Part shown: piece by piece, positions 34,735 through 42,981 of the stretch
Position numbering within the stretch: the first letter of the stretch is position 1
Layout: the number at the start of each line of letters is the position of its first letter
Assembly (NCBI GenBank): GCA_965222725.1
Contig: OZ244969.1
Coordinates: 4,030,001 to 4,094,000 of the forward strand
Length of the DNA: 64,000 nucleotides
Source: GCA-2748575 sp965222725
GTDB lineage: Bacteria; Pseudomonadota; Gammaproteobacteria; Pseudomonadales; Ketobacteraceae
Direction: 5' to 3'
Notes under the pieces: model-generated
Told to the model about the DNA's origin: nothing
What the model saw: the letters and a program-made list of their open reading frames with translations, nothing else
Database searches by the model: none
Made by a program: the position numbers and the translations under genes

Positions 34735-35898
34735 ATGGATTTAAATTACACCGCTGAACAGATAGCGTTTCGCAAAGAGGTCAGAGACTGGCTGGAAGCA
34801 AACGTACCTGCCAGGCCACTGGAAACCTTTGATACGGCAGAAGGTTTTGCTGCTCACAGAGAGTGGGAAAAAACCCTGTCAAAAGGCAACTGGGGTATGG
34901 TGACCTGGCCCAAGGAATACGGTGGCCGCGGTTGCAACCTGGTGGAGTGGCTGATTTTTGAAGAAGAGTATTACCGTGCCAAGGCGCCGTTGCGGGTAAA
35001 CCAGAACGGCATTTTCCTGCTTGGCCCAACGCTGATGGAATACGGCACCCCGGAACAGAAAGAACGTTTTATTACCCAAATGGCCGCCGGTGAAGAAATG
35101 TGGGCCCAGGGCTGGTCCGAGCCGGGTGCCGGCAGTGATATGGCGGCAATACGTTCCAAAGCCGTTCGCGATGGTGATGACTATGTGCTGAATGGCCAGA
35201 AGGTCTGGTCTACCCGCGCGGTATTTGCCGATTGGGTCTTCTGTATTTTCCGCACCGATCCTGATTCGGAACGCCATAAAGGCCTGTCTTTTATTCTGGT
35301 GCCGCTGGACTCGCCAGGGATTACGGTGCGGCCCATTCCGCAGCTGGATGGCCTGCCGGGTTTTGCAGAGATCTTTTTTGATGACGTTCGGGTTCCGGTT
35401 GAAAACCGCCTGGGTGATGAAGGGCAGGGCTGGCACATTGCCATGGCCACCGCCGGATTTGAGCGGGGTTTAATGCTGCGCAGCCCGGCCCGGTTTCAGG
35501 AAACCGCCAAACGCCTGGTGGCCCTGTATAACGCGCATCGCAATGACATTCTTGATCTCAGTATCGAAGACAAAGTGGTGAAGTGCTTTATGGATGCGGA
35601 AGCTTACGCGCTCACCACTTATCAAACAGCGTGCCGCCTGATGAAAGGCGGAAAGATCGGGCCGGAAGCGTCAACCAATAAAATCTTCTGGTCGGAACTG
35701 GATCTGCTGATGCACGAAACCGCCATGCAGATTCTGGCTTCACGGGCAGAGCTGTTACCAGGTTCTCCTGCGGCGGGAGATGTTGGCCGCTGGCTGGATG
35801 GTTTCCTGTTTGCCCAGTCCGGGCCCATCTACGCAGGCACCAACGAAATTCAACGCAATATTATTGCTGAACGCATGCTCGGCATGCCCAGGAAGTAG
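34735..35898 (+). CDS. Acyl-CoA dehydrogenase, pair 1 alpha
   Basis: A 387-residue acyl-CoA dehydrogenase with SEPGAGSDMAAIRSKA and a C-terminal GTNEIQRNIIAERMLG that binds FAD across the dimer. The residue before GTNEI is Ala (IYAGT), where many family members have the catalytic Glu. Together with the shorter acyl-CoA dehydrogenase that starts 11 bases later it probably forms an alpha2beta2 enzyme, as known for IpdE1-IpdE2 and other steroid dehydrogenases of mycobacteria. It would desaturate a CoA intermediate of HIP degradation. Confidence 0.88.
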   Translation: MDLNYTAEQIAFRKEVRDWLEANVPARPLETFDTAEGFAAHREWEKTLSKGNWGMVTWPKEYGGRGCNLVEWLIFEEEYYRAKAPLRVNQNGIFLLGPTLMEYGTPEQKERFITQMAAGEEMWAQGWSEPGAGSDMAAIRSKAVRDGDDYVLNGQKVWSTRAVFADWVFCIFRTDPDSERHKGLSFILVPLDSPGITVRPIPQLDGLPGFAEIFFDDVRVPVENRLGDEGQGWHIAMATAGFERGLMLRSPARFQETAKRLVALYNAHRNDILDLSIEDKVVKCFMDAEAYALTTYQTACRLMKGGKIGPEASTNKIFWSELDLLMHETAMQILASRAELLPGSPAAGDVGRWLDGFLFAQSGPIYAGTNEIQRNIIAERMLGMPRK

Positions 35899-35909
35899 GA
35901 GAAGTCGCT

Positions 35910-36977
35910 GTGGATTTTACTTTTACCGAAGACCAGCTGCTGTTTGCAGAAAGCATCAAAGACTTTCTCCGCAACGAAGTAACCCCCGATGCCATTCGCC
36001 TGTCATGGGATACGCCTACAGGCCGTTCCGACGAGTTGTGGCAAAAAATGGTGGAGCTGGGTTTAACCGGCATGCTGGTACCCGAAGCCCAGGGTGGCCT
36101 GGGTATGCGGGAAATCGATTTTGTGCTGATTGCCCAGGAATGTGGCCGGGTGGCATTGCCGGAACCTGTTGTAGATACCGCCATGGTGGTAACGCCATTG
36201 CTGAAAGACCTGGTGGATGTGGACCCGCGCTGTGTGAGCCTGCTGGAAAAAATCGCCAGTGGTGAAACCCGGGTAGCGATTGGCCACGCCGCCAATGACC
36301 TGGTGAGCGATGCCCATATCGCCGATTACCTGTTGCTGACCCGGGGTGAGCAGATTCACCTGGTGAGCAAATCAGACGTCAATCTGGTGGCCCAGGAAAG
36401 TGTGGATCCGTCACGAAAGCTGTTTACGGTGGAATGGCAGGCCAATGACGAAACCAAAATTATCAACGGCAGTGACGGTGTCAGGCTGTTGGCAGCCACA
36501 CTGAATCGCGGTGCGGTAGCAACTGCCGCTCAATTGCTGGGGCTGGCAGAGCAAATGGTGGCCATGACCGTGCAATACACCACCGACCGGGAACAATTCG
36601 GCAAGCCCATTGGCAGTTATCAGGCTCTTAAGCACCATATGGCCAATTGCGCTGTTAAAAATGAATTTGCCAAAGCCGTGTTGCATCGTGCCGCTTATAC
36701 CGTGTCTGAAAAACCGGTGCACGGTGATTTTGCTGTATCCCATGCCAAGCTTGCTGCGGGCGAAGCCGCCATCCTGGCAGCAAAAAACAGCATTCAGTGC
36801 CATGGCGCCATGGGGTACACCTGGGAGTGTGATCTGCATATCTGGATGAAACGGGCCTGGGCGCTGGACAAGTTCTGGGGCCATCCCGGATTCCACAAGT
36901 TCCGCCTGCATCAGTGGCTAATGAATCCCAATGCAAAAATCGGCGCCGATAAAACCTTTGGCGAACAAACAGTTTAA
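35910..36977 (+). CDS. Acyl-CoA dehydrogenase, pair 1 beta
   Basis: A 355-residue, divergent acyl-CoA dehydrogenase subunit. It lacks the TNEIQ signature and ends WECDLHIWMKRAWALDKFWG, typical of the partner chain in heteromeric steroid acyl-CoA dehydrogenases. The start is GTG after GTAGGAGAAG. Catalysis and FAD binding are expected to be shared with the upstream gene product. It is followed 15 bases later by fadA6. Confidence 0.87.
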   Translation: MDFTFTEDQLLFAESIKDFLRNEVTPDAIRLSWDTPTGRSDELWQKMVELGLTGMLVPEAQGGLGMREIDFVLIAQECGRVALPEPVVDTAMVVTPLLKDLVDVDPRCVSLLEKIASGETRVAIGHAANDLVSDAHIADYLLLTRGEQIHLVSKSDVNLVAQESVDPSRKLFTVEWQANDETKIINGSDGVRLLAATLNRGAVATAAQLLGLAEQMVAMTVQYTTDREQFGKPIGSYQALKHHMANCAVKNEFAKAVLHRAAYTVSEKPVHGDFAVSHAKLAAGEAAILAAKNSIQCHGAMGYTWECDLHIWMKRAWALDKFWGHPGFHKFRLHQWLMNPNAKIGADKTFGEQTV

Positions 36978-36992
36978 GAGGGGAGTATACCC

Positions 36993-38141
36993 ATGGCAGA
37001 AGCCTATATCGTAGATGCAATCAGATCACCCACCGGCCGCCGTAAAGGCGGACTGGCCCACGTACATGGTGCCGACCTGGGTGGCCATGTGCTGAAAAAC
37101 ATTGTAGAGCGCAACGGCATTCCCGATAACGAATACGACGATGTGATTTTTGGTTGCGTGGATACCATCGGGCCACTGGCGGGCGATATTGCCAGAACCT
37201 GTTGGCTGGCCGCGGGCCTGAGCGATGAAGTACCGGGTACCACGATTGATCGCCAGTGCGGATCGTCGCAACAGGCAGTGCATTTTGCTGCCCAGGCCAT
37301 CAAGGCCGGTTGCATGGATGTGGTGGTGGCCGGCGGCCTGCAAACCATGACCCAGATACCGATTTCTTCCGCCATGACCTGTGCCGAGCCTCTGGGCTTC
37401 AAAGATCCCTTTACCGGTTCCAAGGGCTGGGTGGAACGCTATGGTGATGTGCCTCCCACGCAGTTTAATTCGGCCCAGATGATTGCCGATAAATGGGGCT
37501 TTACCCGCGAGCAACTGGAAGCCTACGCCCTGGAATCCCACACCCGTGCCCTGAACGCCATTAAAGAAGGTCGTTTCAACAAGGAGATTGTGCCGCTGGA
37601 AGGCGTGGAAATGGATGAAACGCCCCGCCAGACCACGCTGGAAAAAATGGCAGAGCTGGATTTTCTGTTTGGTTGCGACAAGGTGACCGCGGCAGTGTCT
37701 TCACAAACCTGCGATGGCGCCTCTGCCATGCTGATCGTGTCTGAAGACGCTCTGAAGCGTTATAACCTGACTCCCCGTGCCCGCATTCATCACATGTCGG
37801 TACGTGCCGCTGATCCCATCTGGATGCTGACTGCACCTATTCCGGCCACTGAATATGCCCTGAAAAAAGCCGGCATGACCATGAACGATATCGATCTAGT
37901 CGAAATTAACGAAGCCTTTGCCTCTGTGGCTATGGCATGGTTGAAAGATACCGGCTATGACCACGCCAAAACCAACGTGAATGGCGGCGCTATTGCCCTG
38001 GGACATCCGCTGGGCGCCACCGGTACCAAGCTGATGACAACCCTGTTGCACGAGCTGGAAAGAACCGGCGGTCGCTACGGCCTGCAAACGATGTGCGAAG
38101 GCGGTGGTCAGGCGAACGTCACCATACTGGAACGGCTTTAA
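36993..38141 (+). CDS. fadA6: Steroid beta-ketothiolase (FadA6-like)
   Basis: A 382-residue thiolase with all catalytic motifs: DRQCGSSQQA (Cys89), NEAFA, GHPLGATG and MCEGGG. The end GLQTMCEGGGQANVTILERL and the stretches RQCGSSQQA and IPISSAMT closely match mycobacterial FadA6. FadA6 performs thiolytic cleavage after IpdAB-mediated ring opening of the last steroid ring. The GGGGAG site precedes the ATG. It lies between the two acyl-CoA dehydrogenase pairs. Confidence 0.9.
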   Translation: MAEAYIVDAIRSPTGRRKGGLAHVHGADLGGHVLKNIVERNGIPDNEYDDVIFGCVDTIGPLAGDIARTCWLAAGLSDEVPGTTIDRQCGSSQQAVHFAAQAIKAGCMDVVVAGGLQTMTQIPISSAMTCAEPLGFKDPFTGSKGWVERYGDVPPTQFNSAQMIADKWGFTREQLEAYALESHTRALNAIKEGRFNKEIVPLEGVEMDETPRQTTLEKMAELDFLFGCDKVTAAVSSQTCDGASAMLIVSEDALKRYNLTPRARIHHMSVRAADPIWMLTAPIPATEYALKKAGMTMNDIDLVEINEAFASVAMAWLKDTGYDHAKTNVNGGAIALGHPLGATGTKLMTTLLHELERTGGRYGLQTMCEGGGQANVTILERL

Positions 38142-38195
38142 TTAAAAAAAGTATAAGGGCACTTCTAAAAATTGCTACAAACACAGGAAAGAACT

Positions 38196-39074
38196 ATGTC
38201 AGGTATCTGTAAAGACCGCGTTGTGATTATCACCGGAGCCGGCGGTGGCCTTGGTGCCGCCTATGCCAAAATGTTTGCGGCAGAAGGCGCCAAAGTGGTG
38301 GTAAACGATATTAATGCCGAAGCCGCACAGTCCACGGTTGATGCCATTAAAGCCGCCGGCGGCGAAGCGGTTGTCAACACATCGGACATTACTAACTATG
38401 CGGATTCAGAAAATGCCGTCAAACAGGCGGTGGAAACCTACGGTGACCTGCACGTGGTAGTAAACAATGCCGGGATCTGCCGGGACCGCATGTTTGCATC
38501 CATGTCCGAAGCCGAATGGGATGCGGTAATCGCTGTGCACCTGAAAGGCCATTTCTGCATTTCCAGCCACGCGGTTCACTACTGGCGTGACCAGAAAAAA
38601 TCCGGCAACGAAGTGAACGCCCGGATAATTAACACATCTTCAGGTGCCGGCCTGAACGGTTCTATCGGCCAGTCAAATTACGCGGCAGCTAAAGGCGGGA
38701 TTGCATCCCTGACGCTTAATCAGTCTGCTGAGCTGGGTCGCTACGGAATTACTGCCAATGCGCTGGCGCCGGCTGCCCGCACAGGCATGACCGAAGAAGT
38801 CTTCGCCGACATGATGAAAAAGCCGGAAGATGGCTTTGATTATTTTGATCCCGCCAACGTTGCGCCACTGGTTGTGTGGCTGGGCAGCGAAGATTCAAAA
38901 ACCGTGACCGGTCGTATCTTTGAAGTGGAAGGCGGCAAGCTGTCCATAGCCGATGGCTGGCGTTCCACCAAGGGCATCGATAAAGGGGCCCGTTGGGAGC
39001 CCGCTGAAGTGGGTGGCGCAGTGGACAGGCTGCTGGCTGAAGAAGTGCCACCGCAAAAAGTTTACGGCGCCTGA
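38196..39074 (+). CDS. SDR resembling mycobacterial Rv3548c
   Basis: A 292-residue short-chain dehydrogenase with ITGAGGGLGAAYAKMF (12-27) and YAAAK (Tyr162, Lys166). It has the motif VIAVHLKGHF and a C-terminal extension beyond the SDR core. It resembles the SDR encoded in the mycobacterial KstR2 regulon (Rv3548c type), so dehydrogenation of a CoA-bound hydroxy intermediate is likely. The ATG at 38196 follows AGGAAAG; the frame opens at a TTG 8 codons upstream. Confidence 0.85.
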   Translation: MSGICKDRVVIITGAGGGLGAAYAKMFAAEGAKVVVNDINAEAAQSTVDAIKAAGGEAVVNTSDITNYADSENAVKQAVETYGDLHVVVNNAGICRDRMFASMSEAEWDAVIAVHLKGHFCISSHAVHYWRDQKKSGNEVNARIINTSSGAGLNGSIGQSNYAAAKGGIASLTLNQSAELGRYGITANALAPAARTGMTEEVFADMMKKPEDGFDYFDPANVAPLVVWLGSEDSKTVTGRIFEVEGGKLSIADGWRSTKGIDKGARWEPAEVGGAVDRLLAEEVPPQKVYGA

Positions 39075-39114
39075 TTTTTGATATTGATCCAATGACCTGC
39101 CTGCCGAGGTAATT

Positions 39115-40290
39115 ATGGAGTTCGCATTCACCGACGAACAGAAAATGATTCAGGACACTACGGTTTCTTTCCTGAGCGAAGTGTCCAACAGCGAAGCAGT
39201 GCGCAAAGCCATGGCTACCGAAGAGGGCTATGACGAAGCCCTTTGGAAAAGCGTTTGTACTGACCTTTACTGGCAGGCCATTCATATTCCGGAAGCCTAT
39301 GGCGGCATGGGGCTGGGTTATGTTGAACTGGTGGCCATGATGGAACAGATGGGGCGCTTTTTGTTTTGCTCGCCTTTTTATTCCACTGTCTGCATGGCTA
39401 CTAACGCACTGCTTGTAGCGGGCACAGAAGAACAGAAACAGAAATACCTGCCCGGCATTTGCGAAGGCATGACAGGCACCCTGGCGTATACAGGGGCGCT
39501 GGCGGGCAAGCAGGGTGGTAACTGGGGAGCAGACGCGGTAACGGCTACTTATCGTAAAGAGGGTGACCGCTTTGTCCTGAACGGCACCTTGCGTTTTGTT
39601 CCGGACGGCCACACGGCAGACCTGTTGATTCTTGCCGCACGTCTGGAAAACACTGCAGGCACTGAAGGTGTTTCGCTCTTTACAGTGCCGGCAGATCACA
39701 AGGGCATTACCCGGCAACTTTTGTCCACCATGGATCAGACCCGCAAGTACGGGGAGATCACCCTGGCCGATGTGGAGCTGCCTGGTGCTGCACTCATGTG
39801 TAATGAAGCCAATGCCTGGGCAGATCTGGAAAAGATTCTTGATCTGGCCGCTATCGCACTGGCTGCGGAACAGACGGGTGGCTCGCAACAGATTCTGGAT
39901 ATGACCGTGGAATACAGCAAGGAGCGGGTGCAGTTCGGCCGTCCCATTGCCGGTTTCCAGGCCATCAAGCACAAAGCCGCCGATATGATGACCCGAACCG
40001 AAGTGGCACGTTCATCCGTTTACTACGCCGGTTGTGTTGCTCACGAAGCCCTGTTCAATCCGCAAGATCCTTTTGCCGCAGAATTAGCGGAAGCTGCCAG
40101 CATTGCCAAATCCTATTGTTCCGATGCCTTCTTTAAAAATGCCTCGGAAGGATTGCAAATACACGGTGGTGTGGGTTTTACCTGGGAATACGATGTGCAC
40201 CTGTATTTTAAAAGAGCCAAGGCCTCAGAGCATTTTCTGGGAACCGGTGCCTGGCACCGCGAGCGCCTGGCAAGCCTGATTCTGGACTGA
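39115..40290 (+). CDS. Acyl-CoA dehydrogenase, pair 2 beta-type
   Basis: A 391-residue acyl-CoA dehydrogenase without the TNEIQ end motif; the tail is WEYDVHLYFKRAKASEHFLG, as in the non-canonical subunits. Middle motifs are weak (GALAGKQGGNWGADA in place of the usual TEP/SEP-AGSD block). With the next gene, 15 bases away, it probably forms the second heteromeric acyl-CoA dehydrogenase of the locus. Substrate and partner choice are inferred from adjacency. Confidence 0.87.
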   Translation: MEFAFTDEQKMIQDTTVSFLSEVSNSEAVRKAMATEEGYDEALWKSVCTDLYWQAIHIPEAYGGMGLGYVELVAMMEQMGRFLFCSPFYSTVCMATNALLVAGTEEQKQKYLPGICEGMTGTLAYTGALAGKQGGNWGADAVTATYRKEGDRFVLNGTLRFVPDGHTADLLILAARLENTAGTEGVSLFTVPADHKGITRQLLSTMDQTRKYGEITLADVELPGAALMCNEANAWADLEKILDLAAIALAAEQTGGSQQILDMTVEYSKERVQFGRPIAGFQAIKHKAADMMTRTEVARSSVYYAGCVAHEALFNPQDPFAAELAEAASIAKSYCSDAFFKNASEGLQIHGGVGFTWEYDVHLYFKRAKASEHFLGTGAWHRERLASLILD

Positions 40291-40305
40291 AGTAGGAGAA
40301 GTTGC

Positions 40306-41517
40306 ATGAAGTTAAGCTTTAGTCCGCAAGACGAGCAGTTCCGTAAAGAAGTGGCCGGTTGGCTGGAAGCCAATCTTACCGGTGAATTTGAAAAAATCCG
40401 TTTCCGGGGCGGCCCCGGCGATGAACACATGTTTCATGATGAGCGTCACGCTTGGGAAAAGAAGCTCGCCGAGGGAGGCTGGACCTGTATCGGCTGGCCC
40501 GAAGCGCAGGGCGGCCGTGGCTGTTCCATTGAACAGCAGGTGATTTTTAACGAGGAATACGCACGGGCCGGTGGACCTGGCCGGGTAGGGCATATCGGTG
40601 AAGGGCTTGCCGGCCCCACCATTATTGCCTTTGGATCCGATGAGCAAAAAGCCAAATACCTGCCGGGCATTGTCAGTGGCGAGGAACTCTGGTGTCAGGG
40701 TTATTCCGAACCCAATGCCGGTTCCGATCTGGCCAATGTGCGCACCAAGGCACGCTTTGATACAGAGCGGAAGCAATGGATCATCAACGGGCAGAAGGTC
40801 TGGACATCTTTGGCCCATGAAGCGGATTACTGCTTTGTGATTGCCCGTACCGATCCCGATTCAGTGGCCCACAAGGGCCTGGGCTTTTTCCTGGTAAAAA
40901 TGGATCAGCCCGGTGTGGAAGTACGCCCCATTACCCAGATCACCGGCACCAGCGAATTCAACGAAGTGTTTTTTGATGATGCGGTTTGCGATGCCTCCGA
41001 TATCGTGGGCGAACCCGGTGAAGGCTGGAAAGTGGCGATGGGCTTGCTGGGGTTTGAACGGGGCGTGTCCACGCTGGGTCAGCAAATGCAGTTCCAGAAT
41101 GAACTGAACGAAGTGATCCGTGTGGCAAAGGAAAACGGCGCAGCACAGAATCCGGTGATTCGTCAGCGCATCGCCCAGGCCCATGCAGAGCTCAAAATCA
41201 TGCGCTACAACTCCATGCGCATGTTGTCGGGCCAGAGTGGCAGTGACGGCAGCCTGCAAAAGGAAGCACTGATTTACAAATTGTACTGGGCGACATGGCA
41301 CCGTAACTTGGGGGAGCTGGCCATGGATGTGCTGGGGCCGGAAAGCCAGATTCTGGAAGAGGGCGATTATCAGTTAAGCCGTTTACAGTCCATGTATTTG
41401 TTCACCCGTTCCGATACCATCTATGGCGGAACCAACGAGATTCAACGCAACATTATTGCCGAACGGGGGCTGGGTATGCCTAAGGAACCCAAACCCCAGA
41501 ACAAGCCGGCTAAATAA
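40306..41517 (+). CDS. Acyl-CoA dehydrogenase, pair 2 alpha-type (FadE30-like)
   Basis: A 403-residue acyl-CoA dehydrogenase with YSEPNAGSDLANVRTKA and GGTNEIQRNIIAERGLG. The usual Glu before GTNEI is Gly (IYGGT), so the base must lie elsewhere, as in isovaleryl-type enzymes. It follows its likely partner by 15 bases with an AGGAG site. Desaturation of a HIP-derived CoA ester is likely from the context. Confidence 0.87.
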   Translation: MKLSFSPQDEQFRKEVAGWLEANLTGEFEKIRFRGGPGDEHMFHDERHAWEKKLAEGGWTCIGWPEAQGGRGCSIEQQVIFNEEYARAGGPGRVGHIGEGLAGPTIIAFGSDEQKAKYLPGIVSGEELWCQGYSEPNAGSDLANVRTKARFDTERKQWIINGQKVWTSLAHEADYCFVIARTDPDSVAHKGLGFFLVKMDQPGVEVRPITQITGTSEFNEVFFDDAVCDASDIVGEPGEGWKVAMGLLGFERGVSTLGQQMQFQNELNEVIRVAKENGAAQNPVIRQRIAQAHAELKIMRYNSMRMLSGQSGSDGSLQKEALIYKLYWATWHRNLGELAMDVLGPESQILEEGDYQLSRLQSMYLFTRSDTIYGGTNEIQRNIIAERGLGMPKEPKPQNKPAK

Positions 41518-41563
41518 CTGCAAAAAATAGTCAGGCTGTTAATTCACAGCAGGAGAGAACAAC

Positions 41564-42355
41564 TTGGATATTCATAACCCCACCTATGTACCCGGTCACA
41601 AGTTACTGGAAGGCAAATCCGTTCTGATCACGGCCGCAGCAGGCGCCGGTATTGGCTATGCCGCTGCAAAAAAAGCCATTGAAGAAGGCTGCCGGGGTAT
41701 TGTCATCAGTGATATTCATGAAGGGCGCCTGGAGCAGGCTGTATCCGGTCTGAAAGAAGAAACCGGTTGCGAAGAGGTGTATGCACAGGTTGGCAACGTC
41801 GCTGTGGAAGAAGATGTTCAGTCGCTGATTGGTTTTGCCGAGGATAAACTCGGTGGTGTTGATGTGCTGATCAATAATGCCGGATTGGGCACCTCAAAAA
41901 ATCTGGTGGAAATGGAAGACGCCGAATGGTTCAAGGTGATTGACGTAACCCTCAATGGCACCATGCGCATGACCCGCCACATGATGAAGGTCATGCGGGA
42001 TCGCGGCCAGGGTGGTGTTATTGTAAATAACGCCTCCGTACTTGGCTGGCGCGCACAGAAAGAGCAGTCCCATTATGCGGCGGCCAAAGCCGGTGTGATG
42101 GCGCTTACCCGCTGTGCTGCTGTGGAAGCGGCAGAATTCGGTATCCGGATCAATGCGGTTTCGCCGTCGCTGGCGGTACATCCCATGTTGAAAAAATCCT
42201 GTCCGGAAGAACTGCTGAAAGAGCTGGAAGGTAAAGAAGCCTATGGCCGGGGTGCAGAGGTGTGGGAAGTGGCCAATATCATGATGTTCCTGGCATCGGA
42301 CTATTCCAGCTACCTGACAGGCGAAATTATTTCCTGCTCCAGCCAGCGTTCTTAA
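41564..42355 (+). CDS. ipdF: 5-hydroxy-HIP-CoA dehydrogenase-type SDR (IpdF)
   Basis: A 263-residue short-chain dehydrogenase starting at a TTG after AGGAGAG. It has LITAAAGAGIGYA and YAAAK (Tyr171, Lys175). The long stretches VIVNNASVLGWRAQ and FLASDYSSYLTGE match mycobacterial IpdF closely. IpdF oxidises or reduces the 5-hydroxyl of the HIP-CoA intermediate. This is one of the most confident functional links to the actinobacterial HIP pathway. Confidence 0.9.
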   Translation: MDIHNPTYVPGHKLLEGKSVLITAAAGAGIGYAAAKKAIEEGCRGIVISDIHEGRLEQAVSGLKEETGCEEVYAQVGNVAVEEDVQSLIGFAEDKLGGVDVLINNAGLGTSKNLVEMEDAEWFKVIDVTLNGTMRMTRHMMKVMRDRGQGGVIVNNASVLGWRAQKEQSHYAAAKAGVMALTRCAAVEAAEFGIRINAVSPSLAVHPMLKKSCPEELLKELEGKEAYGRGAEVWEVANIMMFLASDYSSYLTGEIISCSSQRS

Positions 42356-42377
42356 TAGTGATCTACAGGGGAAAAGC

Positions 42378-42836
42378 ATGACAACCGTATTCAAAACGCC
42401 AGCCGAATTACACGATGCCGTAGGCCAGACACTGGGTGAAAGCGAATGGCTGGAGATAGACCAGGACAGGATCAACCTGTTTGCCGAGGCAACCGGCGAC
42501 CATCAATGGATTCATGTGGATCCGGAGCGCGCTAAAGACGGCCCCTTCGGTGCCACAATTGCACACGGGTATCTGACACTTTCATTAGTGAACCTGTTTC
42601 TTCCCCAGATTGTGGATGTGCAGGGTATCAAAATGGGGGTTAACTATGGTTGCGAAAAAATCCGTTTTCCTTCTCCGGTCACCGTAAACTCCAAAGTTCG
42701 GGGCGTGGGTGAGCTGATTGATGTGTCCGAAGTCAAAGGCGGAGTGCAGGCGGTGATTCGTGTCACCGTTGAAATCGAAGGCAGCGAACGCCCGGCCTGT
42801 GTGGTGGATACAATTTCCCGCTACTATCCACTATAG
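42378..42836 (+). CDS. MaoC-like enoyl-CoA hydratase
   Basis: A 152-residue hot-dog protein with the R-hydratase motif FAEATGDHQWIHVDPERA, which contains the catalytic Asp/His, and HGYLTLSL. It hydrates a trans-2-enoyl-CoA to an (R)-3-hydroxyacyl-CoA. It is 22 bases downstream of ipdF in the same operon. It probably serves beta-oxidation of the HIP propionate side chain or a later product. Confidence 0.87.
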   Translation: MTTVFKTPAELHDAVGQTLGESEWLEIDQDRINLFAEATGDHQWIHVDPERAKDGPFGATIAHGYLTLSLVNLFLPQIVDVQGIKMGVNYGCEKIRFPSPVTVNSKVRGVGELIDVSEVKGGVQAVIRVTVEIEGSERPACVVDTISRYYPL

Positions 42837-42838
42837 TT

Positions 42839-42890
42839 GGCCAAAATAGTGGGCCACAATAGCGGGCCAGAACAGCAGGCCGAATTAGCT
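42839..42890. repeat. Four 13-bp degenerate tandem repeats (GGCC type)
   Basis: Units 42839-42851, 42852-42864, 42865-42877 and 42878-42890 all begin GGCC and continue with a variable (A/G)xAAxAGxx-like pattern. They start two bases after the MaoC stop. Alternative names such as terminator or operator have no support. Confidence 0.75.
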
Positions 42891-42981
42891 ATCAAGGGTA
42901 ACCGGGCCGTAAGCCGCTGTTAGTATTCAGCAGACAAGAAAACGATTTAAAAATTTAAAATACAAACTCAAGGGTATCATT

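Noticed and set aside
38749..39972. 407-residue minus-strand open frame
   Set aside because: It lies across an SDR and an acyl-CoA dehydrogenase gene on the other strand and has antisense-like composition with no domain.
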